The position numbers were made by a program, and so were the translations under genes. A DNA stretch of 64,000 nucleotides from Acidimicrobiales bacterium (GTDB lineage Bacteria > Actinomycetota > Acidimicrobiia > Acidimicrobiales > RAAP-2), in NCBI GenBank assembly GCA_015478655.1, contig JADMIJ010000002.1:1-64000 (forward strand). Direction: 5' to 3'. The first letter of the stretch is position 1, and each line of letters begins with the position of its first letter. The notes below the pieces were generated by a model that saw only the letters and a list, made by a program, of their open reading frames with translations, did not search any database and had not been told where the DNA came from. Of the stretch, positions 39,835-48,129 are shown one piece after another.

Positions 39835-40869
39835 ATGCGACTGCTCATCACCGGGGGCGCCGGCTTCATCGGATCGAACTTCGTACGGTACTGGGTGCAA
39901 CGCCATCCCGATGACGCCGTGGTGGCCTTTGACGTGCTGACATACGCAGGCAACCGGCCCAATCTGGCCGACGTGGAGGACCGCATCGAATTCGTGCAGG
40001 GAGACATCGGGGATCTCGAGGCCGTGGGCAAGACCCTGGCCGAGCACCAGATCGACGTGATTGTCAACTTCGCCGCCGAGTCACACAACAGTCTGGCCAT
40101 CCTCGACCCGGCCCGATTCTTCCGGACCAACGTGCTCGGCACCCAGACGCTGGCCGAGGCGGCGCGTCGCCACGGTGTCTCGAGGTTCCATCACATATCC
40201 ACCTGTGAGGTCTACGGGGACCTACCCCTCGACTCGGACGAGGTGTTCACCGAGGAGACTCCTTACCGGCCCCGCACGCCGTACAACGCTTCCAAGGCCG
40301 GTGCCGACCACGCCGTCCGGGCCTATGCGGAGACATTCGGTCTTCCGGCCACCATCACCAACTGCTGCAACAACTACGGGCCGTACCAATTTCCGGAGAA
40401 GGTGATCCCTCTGTTCACCGCCAAGGCACTCGACGATCAACCCCTGCCCCTCTACGCCTCCACCCAGAACCGGAGAGAGTGGCTGCATGTCGACGATCAT
40501 TGCCGGGCCGTTGAACTGGTGCTGCAGCACGGGGAGGTGGGGGAGACGTACAACGTGGGGAGTGGCATCGAGGCCAGCATCGAAGAGATTGCCGACGCCG
40601 TCCTCGACGCCACGGGCAAGCCACACAGCCTGAAGGAGATCGTCCCCGATCGTCCGAGCCACGATCGGCGTTACCTGCTCGACTCGTCGAAGATCCGCCG
40701 GCTCCTGGGCTGGGAGCCGACCGTGCCGTTCGCCCGGGGCCTGGCCGACACCGTGGGCTGGTATGCGGCCAATCGGGGCTGGTGGGAGCCGCTGCGCGAC
40801 CGCGCCCCCGTGGTCGAAGGTGCGTGGTCCTCGACCGGCGCATCGCCGGGTACCTCGCCGAAGCCGTGA
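39835..40869 (+). CDS. dTDP-glucose 4,6-dehydratase-like protein (RmlB family, variant active site)
   Basis: RmlB makes dTDP-4-keto-6-deoxyglucose for rhamnose. The 344-residue product is an extended SDR: TGGAGFIGSNF, Y150/K154 in YNASKAGADHA, and NCCNNYGPYQFPEKVIPLF as in RmlB. Two usual RmlB motifs differ. The catalytic Thr-Asp-Glu is Thr123-Cys124-Glu125 (STCEVYG in place of STDEVYG), and the ESHVDRS motif reads ESHNSLA. The codon for position 124 is TGT. This could be a subclass acting on the same or another NDP-sugar. It is followed by rmlD with GTGA overlap, which supports a rhamnose-type role. Confidence 0.88.
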   Translation: MRLLITGGAGFIGSNFVRYWVQRHPDDAVVAFDVLTYAGNRPNLADVEDRIEFVQGDIGDLEAVGKTLAEHQIDVIVNFAAESHNSLAILDPARFFRTNVLGTQTLAEAARRHGVSRFHHISTCEVYGDLPLDSDEVFTEETPYRPRTPYNASKAGADHAVRAYAETFGLPATITNCCNNYGPYQFPEKVIPLFTAKALDDQPLPLYASTQNRREWLHVDDHCRAVELVLQHGEVGETYNVGSGIEASIEEIADAVLDATGKPHSLKEIVPDRPSHDRRYLLDSSKIRRLLGWEPTVPFARGLADTVGWYAANRGWWEPLRDRAPVVEGAWSSTGASPGTSPKP

Positions 40870-41825
40870 ACGCACCCTTGCGGGTGCTGCTCACCGGCGG
40901 CAACGGCCAACTGGGCCGGGACCTACGCGATGTGCTGGCCGGCGATGTCCCAGACGGCGGGTTGGATGCCGGGTCGTCCGGCCCGGTCGAGCGGCCGGTG
41001 ATACTCCCACCGGTGGCCAAGGGGACGTTCGAGGTCCTGTCCACCGACATCGATACGCTCGATGTCGTCGATCGGACCGCGGTGCAGTCGGCTGTTCACG
41101 CATTCCGACCTGACATCGTCCTCCACGGCGGGGCCTATACCGCGGTGGATGCGTGCGAGTCGGACCCCGATACCGCCTTCGCCGTCAACGCCCTCGGCAC
41201 CCGGCACATCGCCGAGGCCTCCGTGGGGGTCGGGGCCCATCTGGTGTACATCTCGACCGACTACGTCTTCGACGGTGCCTCCGACCGTCCCTATGTCGAG
41301 TGGGATCCGCCCAATCCGCGTTCGGTGTACGGGCGCAGCAAGCTCGGCGGCGAGATCGAGGTGCACGCGGTGGCCGGCCCATCTGCCACCGTGGTCCGGA
41401 CTGCCTGGGTGAGCGGCGCCCACGGTGCCAACATGGTCAAGACGGTGCTCCGCCTGGTGCACGCCGACCCCGACGGCCCGTTTCGCTTTGTCGACGATCA
41501 GCACGGGTGCCCCACCTTCACCGCCGACCTGGCGCAGGCGGTGGTCCGGCTGGCCCTCGATCGGCGCCCCGGCACCTTCCACGTCACCAATCAGGGTGAG
41601 ACCACCTGGTACGGGTTCGCCCGGGCGACCCTGGGGGCGGTCGGACTGGACCCGGACCGGGTCGTGCCGATTGCCACGTCCGATCTCGACCCGCCCCGCC
41701 CGGCGCCCCGTCCGGCCAACTCCCGCCTCGACAACGCCGCACTGCGTCTCTCCGGCCTCCCGATGCTGCCCGTGTGGACGGACGCCCTCGAGCGGCTGGT
41801 CGGAGCTCTTCCTCCGACAGGCTGA
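40866..41825 (+). CDS. rmlD: dTDP-4-dehydrorhamnose reductase
   Basis: RmlD reduces dTDP-4-keto-rhamnose to dTDP-L-rhamnose, used for cell-wall linkage or surface glycans. The 319-residue product has VLLTGGNGQLGRDL, GGAYTAVDACESD, ISTDYVFDG and YGRSKLGGE (catalytic YxxxK), and GCPTFTADLAQAV. An insert of about 20 residues near position 35 is low complexity. The GTG at 40866 overlaps the preceding stop as GTGA. RmlA and RmlC are not found in the window. Confidence 0.92.
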   Translation: MNAPLRVLLTGGNGQLGRDLRDVLAGDVPDGGLDAGSSGPVERPVILPPVAKGTFEVLSTDIDTLDVVDRTAVQSAVHAFRPDIVLHGGAYTAVDACESDPDTAFAVNALGTRHIAEASVGVGAHLVYISTDYVFDGASDRPYVEWDPPNPRSVYGRSKLGGEIEVHAVAGPSATVVRTAWVSGAHGANMVKTVLRLVHADPDGPFRFVDDQHGCPTFTADLAQAVVRLALDRRPGTFHVTNQGETTWYGFARATLGAVGLDPDRVVPIATSDLDPPRPAPRPANSRLDNAALRLSGLPMLPVWTDALERLVGALPPTG

Positions 41826-41944
41826 GGTCGCCCCCGGCAGTCACTGTGCCCACGGACAACTCCAGGACAGGCCAGAATGAGCCGACATCGAGAGGGCGTG
41901 GAGTACCCGAGGATGGGGATGGCAGAGATGACAGGGGTCGAGGA

Positions 41945-43423
41945 GTGAAGGCAGGGAACGCAGGATTCGGGAGCACTTCGGGGCCGTTGGGTCCCCGGCC
42001 CACGTCTGACGCGGACGCCGGTCCCGCGGGTGCCTACTTCGGCCATGGGGGGGCGGCGGTGCGCGTGCTGCCCCACGGCCGGGGCCGCGCCGTGGCCGTC
42101 ATCGGGGTCGGCTACGTGGGCCTTCCGACCGCAGCCACCTTGGCGCACCTCGGCCACCGGGTCACCTGTGGCGATGCCGATCCGGCCAAGGTGGCCATGC
42201 TCGAGCGGGGCAAGGTCCCCATCGTCGAGGACCACCTTGAGGAGCTGGTCCGTGAGGGCCAGGCGGCCGGACGCCTCCGGTTCGTGGTGGGGGCCGCCGC
42301 CGCCGCCGAAGGCGCCGAGTTCGTGTTCCTGTGCGTTCCCACGCCTCAGGGAGACGATGGCTCGGCCGATCTCTCCTACGTGGAGTCGGTGGCCGAGGAG
42401 ATCGGGCCCTGTCTCCTGCCCGGGACCGTCATCGTGAACAAGTCCACCGTGCCGGTGGGTTCGACCCTGGTGGTGGAGCGGGTCCTCGGGCGACACGACG
42501 TGACGGTCGTTTCGAATCCCGAGTTCTTGCGGGAGGGGACCGCGGTCTCGGACAGCCTGCACCCCGAGCGCATCGTCGTCGGGGCCGACGACCAGGCCGC
42601 GGCGGCCAGGGTCGGCGACCTCTTCGCCGGCACCCACGCTCCGCTGCTGATCACCGATGCCGCTACCGCGGAGACCATCAAGTACGCCTCCAATGCCTTT
42701 TTGGCCACGAAACTCAGCTTCGTCAATGCGGTGGCCGGCCTGTGCGAAGCGGTGGGGGCAGACGTACGCGACGTCATCTTGGGTCTCGGATACGACAAGC
42801 GCATCGGGTTCGAGTACCTGCGCCCGGGCCCCGGGTGGGGTGGTAGCTGCCTGCCCAAGGACACCCGGGCGCTGGTCCACATCGCCGAGCAGGCCGGGTA
42901 CGACTTCGCGTTCCTGAGGGGCGCCATCGCAACCAACGACGAGCAGTTCGCCCGGGTGGTGAGCAAGGTCAAGGCGGCGGTGGGGGACGACCTCGAGGGT
43001 GCAGTGATCGCCGTGTGGGGTCTCACCTTCAAGGCGGGCACCGACGATCTCCGTAACTCGCCCGCCGTGGAAGTGGTGCGACGTCTGGTAGAGGGTGGGG
43101 CCATTGTTCAGGCCTTCGACCCGACGGTGATGGTCGCCGGCGGCATGAGGTCCGGACCCGTCGACGGGTTGTCCCGGCTAGCCGCAGACGGTGAGGGGTT
43201 GGGACTGGCCAATCTGGTCCGGGCGTTCCCCGACGCCTACTCGGCGTGCCAGGGGGCGGCGGCCACCGTCGTGCTGACCGAATGGGACGAGTTCCGTTGG
43301 CTCGACTTCGCCAAGGTTCGGGCCAACATGGCCACGCCGGTGGTGGTCGATGCCCGCAACCTCCTCGATCCCGCACAGCTCCGACGCCTCGGCTTCGAGT
43401 ACGCCGGCATCGGCCGCCGATGA
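41945..43423 (+). CDS. UDP-glucose/nucleotide-sugar 6-dehydrogenase
   Basis: It oxidises a UDP-hexose (most likely UDP-glucose) to the uronic acid with NAD+. The product has VAVIGVGYVGLPTAATLA, FLCVPTP, NPEFLREGTA, and the catalytic cysteine in GWGGSCLPKD, followed by GLTFKAGTDDLRNSPA. About 50 Gly/Pro-rich residues precede the Rossmann fold, and the true start is uncertain: GTG 41945 has a purine-rich leader, GTG 42060 would remove the extension. It is followed by a UDP-xylose-synthase-like gene with ATGA overlap, which fits UDP-glucose to UDP-glucuronate to UDP-xylose. The 119-bp gap before it holds no clear signal. Confidence 0.92.
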   Translation: MKAGNAGFGSTSGPLGPRPTSDADAGPAGAYFGHGGAAVRVLPHGRGRAVAVIGVGYVGLPTAATLAHLGHRVTCGDADPAKVAMLERGKVPIVEDHLEELVREGQAAGRLRFVVGAAAAAEGAEFVFLCVPTPQGDDGSADLSYVESVAEEIGPCLLPGTVIVNKSTVPVGSTLVVERVLGRHDVTVVSNPEFLREGTAVSDSLHPERIVVGADDQAAAARVGDLFAGTHAPLLITDAATAETIKYASNAFLATKLSFVNAVAGLCEAVGADVRDVILGLGYDKRIGFEYLRPGPGWGGSCLPKDTRALVHIAEQAGYDFAFLRGAIATNDEQFARVVSKVKAAVGDDLEGAVIAVWGLTFKAGTDDLRNSPAVEVVRRLVEGGAIVQAFDPTVMVAGGMRSGPVDGLSRLAADGEGLGLANLVRAFPDAYSACQGAAATVVLTEWDEFRWLDFAKVRANMATPVVVDARNLLDPAQLRRLGFEYAGIGRR

Positions 43424-44418
43424 GCCGCCGGCTGGTGGTACTGGGCGGCGGGGGATTCCTGGGCTCTCACCTGTGCGATCACCTGTTGGCCCGGGGGGAC
43501 GAGGTGGTGTGCGTCGACGACTTCTCCACCGGTCGACGGGCGAACGTGGCCCACCTTCGCCAGGATCCTCGCTTCACGCTGGTCGAGGCGGACATCTCGG
43601 AATCGCTCCCGGTCGAGGGCCCTGTCTCCGGGGTGTTCAACCTGGCCAGTCCGGCGTCACCTCCCGACTACCTGGCCCGCCCCTTGCAGACGCTGGCCGT
43701 CGGCAGCGAAGGAACCCGGCGGGGGCTCGCATTGGCTCGTGACCACCGCGCCCGTTTCCTCCTGGCTTCGACCAGCGAGGTGTACGGCGACCCTGACGTG
43801 CACCCTCAGCCCGAGTCCTACTGGGGCAACGTCAACTCCGTCGGGCCCCGGAGCGTCTACGACGAGGCCAAGCGGTTCGCAGAGGCTCTGACCATGGCCC
43901 ACCACCGGACCCTCGGGACCGACGTGGCCATCGTCAGGATCTTCAACACCTACGGTCCTCGCCTTCGGCCCGATGACGGTCGGGTCGTGTCCAATTTTCT
44001 CCTCCAGGCAATGAAGGGCGAGCCCCTCACCGTCTACGGTGACGGGAGCCAGACCCGTAGCCTGTGCTACGTCGACGACGAGGTCAGGGGTCTGGTCGCC
44101 CTCTTCGACTCCGACCTCACCGGACCGGTCAATCTCGGCAATCCTGACGAGTACACGGTCCTGCAGTTGGCCAGCACCGTGGTGGACCTCCTCGGGTCAT
44201 CGTCACCGATCATCCATTTGCCCCTGCCCGTGGACGACCCCACCCGTCGTCGACCGGACATCTCCCTGGCCCGATCGGCGCTCGGCTGGGAGCCGACGAC
44301 CCATCTCAGGGACGGCTTGGCTCTGACGGCGGCGTTCCTGGCCGAAGAGGCCAGAGCCACCGCCGAGGATCTGGCGGCGGTCGATGGAGCGAGGAGCGGC
44401 AACAATGGGAGCGAATGA
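43420..44418 (+). CDS. UDP-glucuronate decarboxylase (UDP-xylose synthase)-like epimerase
   Basis: A 332-residue extended SDR. The motifs are VLGGGGFLGSHLCDHL, NLASPASPPDYLARPLQT (typical of UDP-xylose synthases), STSEVYGDP, YDEAKRFAEAL (catalytic Tyr and Lys), and RIFNTYGPR. It should decarboxylate the UDP-glucuronate made by the preceding dehydrogenase. Its ATG overlaps the dehydrogenase stop as ATGA, so the two are translated together. Xylose or a derivative is therefore a likely building block of this organism's surface glycan. The C-terminal 30 residues are Ala/Glu-rich. Confidence 0.9.
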   Translation: MSRRLVVLGGGGFLGSHLCDHLLARGDEVVCVDDFSTGRRANVAHLRQDPRFTLVEADISESLPVEGPVSGVFNLASPASPPDYLARPLQTLAVGSEGTRRGLALARDHRARFLLASTSEVYGDPDVHPQPESYWGNVNSVGPRSVYDEAKRFAEALTMAHHRTLGTDVAIVRIFNTYGPRLRPDDGRVVSNFLLQAMKGEPLTVYGDGSQTRSLCYVDDEVRGLVALFDSDLTGPVNLGNPDEYTVLQLASTVVDLLGSSSPIIHLPLPVDDPTRRRPDISLARSALGWEPTTHLRDGLALTAAFLAEEARATAEDLAAVDGARSGNNGSE

Positions 44419-45217
44419 GCCCACCCCGACCGGGGCTGACGAGCCGATCAAGGAGGCCGATCGCATGAGTGACGGCGGAGAGCGGCAAGAGCCCGGCGAG
44501 TACCCGGGCAGCGTCCACACCTACACCATGCTGTCGGTCATCGTGCCCGTCTTCAACGAACGGACCACGGTGGCGGAAGTCATCCGCAGGATCAGGGCGG
44601 TCGAACTCCCGGTCGATGTCGAGGTCGTCGTGGTGGACGATGGTTCGTCGGACGGAACCGACAAGGTGCTTACCGCACTGGGCGACTCGACGGTGCGGGT
44701 GATCACCCACCCCCAGAACCGCGGCAAGGGGGCGGCCATCCGAACCGGGTTGGAGGCCATCCGCGGAGACCTGGTGCTCGTCCAGGACGCCGACCTCGAG
44801 TATGACCCCCACGACTGGTCCAAACTGCTGGAGCCGATTCTCCGAGGCCGGTCCCGCGTGGTCTACGGCAGCCGGTTCACCGGTGAACGCAAGAACATGA
44901 TGCCGCTCCACTGGATCGGCAATCGCTTCCTCTCGCTGGTGACCAATGTCCTCTACTCGTCGACGCTCTCGGACATGGAGACGTGCTACAAGCTCTTCGA
45001 CCGACGGATTCTCGAGGGGATCACCATCGAATCTGACAAGTTCGACTTCGAGCCCGAAATCACAGCCAAGGTGTTGCGCCGCGGCCATCGCATCTACGAG
45101 GTTCCGATCTCCTACGCGGGCCGTGAGGCCGACGAAGGCAAGAAGATCACCTGGCGAGACGGGTTCGGCGCCCTCAAGGCGTTGATCAAGTACCGGTTCA
45201 CACGGCTCGACCCGTGA
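44405..45217 (+). CDS. GT2 glycosyltransferase, dolichol-phosphate mannosyltransferase-like
   Basis: A 270-residue GT-A transferase without membrane helices, of the type that loads a sugar onto polyprenyl phosphate. The motifs are LSVIVPVFNERTTV, VVVDDGSSDGT, NRGKGAAIRTGL, VQDADLEYDP (DxD metal site) and SDMETCYKLF. The ATG at 44405 has GAGGAG 8 nt upstream; later ATGs at 44466 and 44528 are alternatives because the first 40 residues are poorly conserved. It overlaps the previous gene by 14 bp and the next as GTGA. The donor sugar is not determined. Confidence 0.92.
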   Translation: MGANEPTPTGADEPIKEADRMSDGGERQEPGEYPGSVHTYTMLSVIVPVFNERTTVAEVIRRIRAVELPVDVEVVVVDDGSSDGTDKVLTALGDSTVRVITHPQNRGKGAAIRTGLEAIRGDLVLVQDADLEYDPHDWSKLLEPILRGRSRVVYGSRFTGERKNMMPLHWIGNRFLSLVTNVLYSSTLSDMETCYKLFDRRILEGITIESDKFDFEPEITAKVLRRGHRIYEVPISYAGREADEGKKITWRDGFGALKALIKYRFTRLDP

Positions 45218-46224
45218 GGGGCCGCGCCGGCCGGCGCGGCGTTGGGACAGCCGACAGGCCTTTGGCACCCGGGGCCGGACCGTCGGCACATCCTGACTGG
45301 CCCGACCACGTCGGCCATGGCCGAGACGCCTTGCCCGATCGCACCATCGCCGCCGTGGTCGTCAACTACGAGTCGGGTCCTGCCCTGGTCCGCTGCGTCG
45401 ACGGGTTGCGTTCGGAGGCGGTGGCGGAAGTGGTGGTGGTGGACAACGGCTCGATGGATGGCTCACTGGACGAGGTCCGGCGCCGGTTCCCCGAGGTGGC
45501 GGTGTTGGTGCCGGGTCAGAACCTGGGCTACGGGGCGGCCGCCAACCGCGGTGTGGCGGCCACCACATCCCCGTGGCTCCTGGTGTGCAACTCCGATCTC
45601 GAGGTCCGCTCCGGCGCCGCCGCCTTGCTGGTCGATACCTTGACTGTCAATCCCGGGTACGCGCTCGTCGGACCCATGATCCGCACCTCGGAGGGGGACC
45701 GCTACCCCTCGGCTCGCCGGTTCCCGTCGCTGATCGACGCAGCCGGCCACGCCCTGCTGGGCATGTTCGCACCCGACAATCGGTTCACCCGGTCGTACCA
45801 GCAGGCCCACCTGGGGGAGGCGGGGCCGGGGCTGCAGACGGTCGACTGGGTGTCCGGAGCGTGCTTCATGGCCAGGCGGTCGGCGTTCGAGGAGGTCGGT
45901 GGGTTCGATGAGGCCTACTTCATGTATGCCGAGGACGTCGACCTGTGCTGGCGTCTGGGTCGAGCCGGATGGCAGGTGGCCTACGTCCCCGCCGCCGAAG
46001 TGACCCACGCGCAAGGTGTGTCGACCGACCGGCACCCGTATCGGATGATCTTCGAGCACCACCGCTCACTGCTCAGGTTCGCGGCCCGATCATCGGGTGG
46101 CTGGCGCAAGGCCCTGCTTCCGCTGGTGGCGCTCGGGATCGGGGTCCGCGCCGGCCTGGCGTGCCTGGTCCGCGTGACCCACCCGCCACGGGCCCCGACC
46201 GGGGCGCCCGATCCCAGGCTGTAG
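45214..46224 (+). CDS. GT2 glycosyltransferase, WbbL/rhamnosyltransferase-like
   Basis: A 336-residue GT2 enzyme. The motifs are IAAVVVNYESGPALVRCV, VVVDNGSMDGS, GYGAAANRGV, LLVCNSDLEV (DxD-like), VSGACFMARRSAFEEVGGFDEAYFMYAEDVDLCWR (in parts; the ED pair), and a C-terminal hydrophobic patch. WbbL of mycobacteria adds rhamnose to the linker of arabinogalactan, and rmlD lies in the same cluster, so rhamnosyl transfer is plausible but inferred. The GTG at 45214 overlaps the previous stop (GTGA). The first 40 residues are Gly/Pro-rich and a start at TTG 45334 is possible. Confidence 0.9.
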   Translation: MRGRAGRRGVGTADRPLAPGAGPSAHPDWPDHVGHGRDALPDRTIAAVVVNYESGPALVRCVDGLRSEAVAEVVVVDNGSMDGSLDEVRRRFPEVAVLVPGQNLGYGAAANRGVAATTSPWLLVCNSDLEVRSGAAALLVDTLTVNPGYALVGPMIRTSEGDRYPSARRFPSLIDAAGHALLGMFAPDNRFTRSYQQAHLGEAGPGLQTVDWVSGACFMARRSAFEEVGGFDEAYFMYAEDVDLCWRLGRAGWQVAYVPAAEVTHAQGVSTDRHPYRMIFEHHRSLLRFAARSSGGWRKALLPLVALGIGVRAGLACLVRVTHPPRAPTGAPDPRL

Positions 46225-46238
46225 GGTGTCGTCCGATC

Positions 46239-47039
46239 ATGGCGAGCGGTTCGACGGGCAAAAGCAGTTCGACGGGCAGATGGGTCGAGCGCGCCGCCAC
46301 CACGGGCGGAGGCCGGACCTACCGGGGCCAGATGCCGGTCAACTGGTATGCCAGCCTGGCGGTCATCTGCATCGTCGGCCTGCTGCTCATCGGATTCAGC
46401 CGGTACCAGCGCACCCATCAGACAGCGTCCTCGACGGGTCATCCGACCACCACAGACCAGTGGCATGCGGCGTTGGGCATCGACATCTGCGGCACCATGC
46501 AGCCCAATCTTCCGGCCAGCACCAACACCGCCAAGACCGGCTTGGTCGCCAACGGCAACGGGGTGTTGACTATCGCTCCGAAGAACAGCTCGGAGTCCGG
46601 TAGCAACGCCACCTTGGGGAAGTTCGTGTCCGGCTACCGGGGCCTTCAACTGACCTCGTCCACGCTGCAGTACCCGGGCAAGCCGGTATCGACCAACGGC
46701 GACGTGTGCCCCAAGGGCACGCCCGATGCGGGCAAGCCGGGGGTGGTGATCGTGGTGAGTTGGCCCAACTTCACCTCGAAGGGCAAGGGGACCGAGACGA
46801 GCGGCCCTCCCCAGGATCTCCGGTTCGCTGACGCTCAGCTCATCACCATGGCCTTCGTACCGGCCACGGCTTCCGTCCCCAAGCCCCCCGCCCAGGCGAT
46901 CACCAATCTGATCACCGCCGTGACCCAGGGAACGACGACAACCACCCTGCCCACCACCCAGACGACGGCGCCGACGACGGCGACCACCACAGCTCCGACC
47001 ACGACAACACCTTCCCCCACGACCACGGCCAAGAGATGA
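46239..47039 (+). CDS. Single-pass membrane-anchored protein with Thr/Pro tail, hypothetical
   Basis: I do not recognise a family. The 266-residue protein has a basic Ser/Thr/Gly-rich N terminus, one membrane helix (WYASLAVICIVGLLLIGFS, about residues 36-54), and an extracellular domain. That domain has two well-spaced cysteines (IDICGTM, GDVCPKG) that could form a disulfide. It ends in about 45 residues of Thr/Pro/Ala repeats. Its ATG follows the glycosyltransferase by 14 nt, and its stop overlaps the nucleotidyltransferase start as ATGA, so it belongs to the sugar operon and may be an exported part of the glycan machinery. Confidence 0.85.
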   Translation: MASGSTGKSSSTGRWVERAATTGGGRTYRGQMPVNWYASLAVICIVGLLLIGFSRYQRTHQTASSTGHPTTTDQWHAALGIDICGTMQPNLPASTNTAKTGLVANGNGVLTIAPKNSSESGSNATLGKFVSGYRGLQLTSSTLQYPGKPVSTNGDVCPKGTPDAGKPGVVIVVSWPNFTSKGKGTETSGPPQDLRFADAQLITMAFVPATASVPKPPAQAITNLITAVTQGTTTTTLPTTQTTAPTTATTTAPTTTTPSPTTTAKR

Positions 47040-48127
47040 GAGCTGTCGTTCTGGTGGGCGGCGAGGGCACGCGGCTCCGGCCGCTGACCCTCACGGCCCC
47101 GAAGCAGATGCTTCCGATCGTGGAGCAGCCCATGATCGAGCGTGTCATCGGCCACCTGGCCCGCCACGGAATCGACGATGCGGTGCTCTCGCTGGGATAT
47201 CGGCCCGACGCCTTCATGAATGCCTACCCGGGCGGCAACATCGCCGGTGTACGCATGTCCTATGCCGTGGAGCCGACCCCGCTGGACACCGCGGGGGCAA
47301 TCAGGTTCGCTGCCGGACACGCTGACGTCGACGACACCTTCCTGGTGGTGAACGGCGACGTGCTCACCGACTCCGACATCTCCGCCCTCATCGCCTTCCA
47401 CCGCCAAAGCGGAGCCGAGGCCACCATCAGCCTGACGCCTGTGGACGATCCCAGCGCCTTCGGTGTGGTGCCTACGGACCCCGAGGGGAGGGTCGAGGCC
47501 TTCATCGAGAAGCCGCCGCGCGACGAGGCGCCGACCAACCTGATCAACGCCGGGACCTACGTGTTCGAGCCCTCGGTGCTCGACCGCATCCCCGAGGGCC
47601 GCCGGGTCTCCATCGAGCGTGAGACCTTTCAGGCCCTCGTCGAGGCCCGCACCCTGTTCGCCCTGGGGTCAGACGCCTACTGGCTGGACACTGGGACTCC
47701 GGATGCCTACCTCCGTGCCCATCGGGATCTCCTCATGGGCATTCGTCCCGGCCCTCCCGCGCCAGGGGCGGAACTGGATCCGTCGCTCGGCTCGGGGGTG
47801 TGGCGCATCGGGGAGGTCGATGTCCAGAGCACCAAGGCGACCCGGTCCTTGTTCGGCTCGGGCGCCACGGTCGCCGCCGGCACCGTGGTCGAGGAGTCGG
47901 TGATCGGCGCAGGCGCGGTGATCGAAGAGGGCGCCTCGGTGATCGGCTCCGTCCTCCTGCCGGGGGCCCGGGTGGCGTCCAGGGCCACCGTGGAAGGGTC
48001 GGTCATCGGACCCGGTGCCATCGTGGGCCAACGGTGCGTGATCCACCCACTGTCGGTGATCGGTGCCGGGGCGGTCACGGCATCGGGCACCATCATCGAT
48101 GGGCAACGGGTAGCCGAAGGCGTCTGA
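47036..48127 (+). CDS. Nucleotide-sugar pyrophosphorylase, mannose-1-phosphate guanylyltransferase-like
   Basis: It would make an NDP-sugar (most likely GDP-mannose) from a sugar 1-phosphate and an NTP. The 363-residue product has VVLVGGEGTRLRPLTLTAPKQMLP (signature, in parts), FLVVNGDVLTD, FIEKP and NAGTYVFEP. A C-terminal left-handed beta-helix of hexapeptide repeats (GSGATVAAGTVVEESVIGAGA and following) completes it. The nearest relatives by pattern are actinobacterial ManC-like enzymes. A thymidylyl or uridylyl activity cannot be excluded. The ATG overlaps the preceding stop. Confidence 0.88.
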   Translation: MRAVVLVGGEGTRLRPLTLTAPKQMLPIVEQPMIERVIGHLARHGIDDAVLSLGYRPDAFMNAYPGGNIAGVRMSYAVEPTPLDTAGAIRFAAGHADVDDTFLVVNGDVLTDSDISALIAFHRQSGAEATISLTPVDDPSAFGVVPTDPEGRVEAFIEKPPRDEAPTNLINAGTYVFEPSVLDRIPEGRRVSIERETFQALVEARTLFALGSDAYWLDTGTPDAYLRAHRDLLMGIRPGPPAPGAELDPSLGSGVWRIGEVDVQSTKATRSLFGSGATVAAGTVVEESVIGAGAVIEEGASVIGSVLLPGARVASRATVEGSVIGPGAIVGQRCVIHPLSVIGAGAVTASGTIIDGQRVAEGV

Positions 48128-48129
48128 TC

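Noticed and set aside
38065-40047. Long minus-strand open frame (660 codons) across the carboxylase, birA and the RmlB-like gene
   Set aside because: It overlaps three well-supported genes in other frames and has no recognisable motif.
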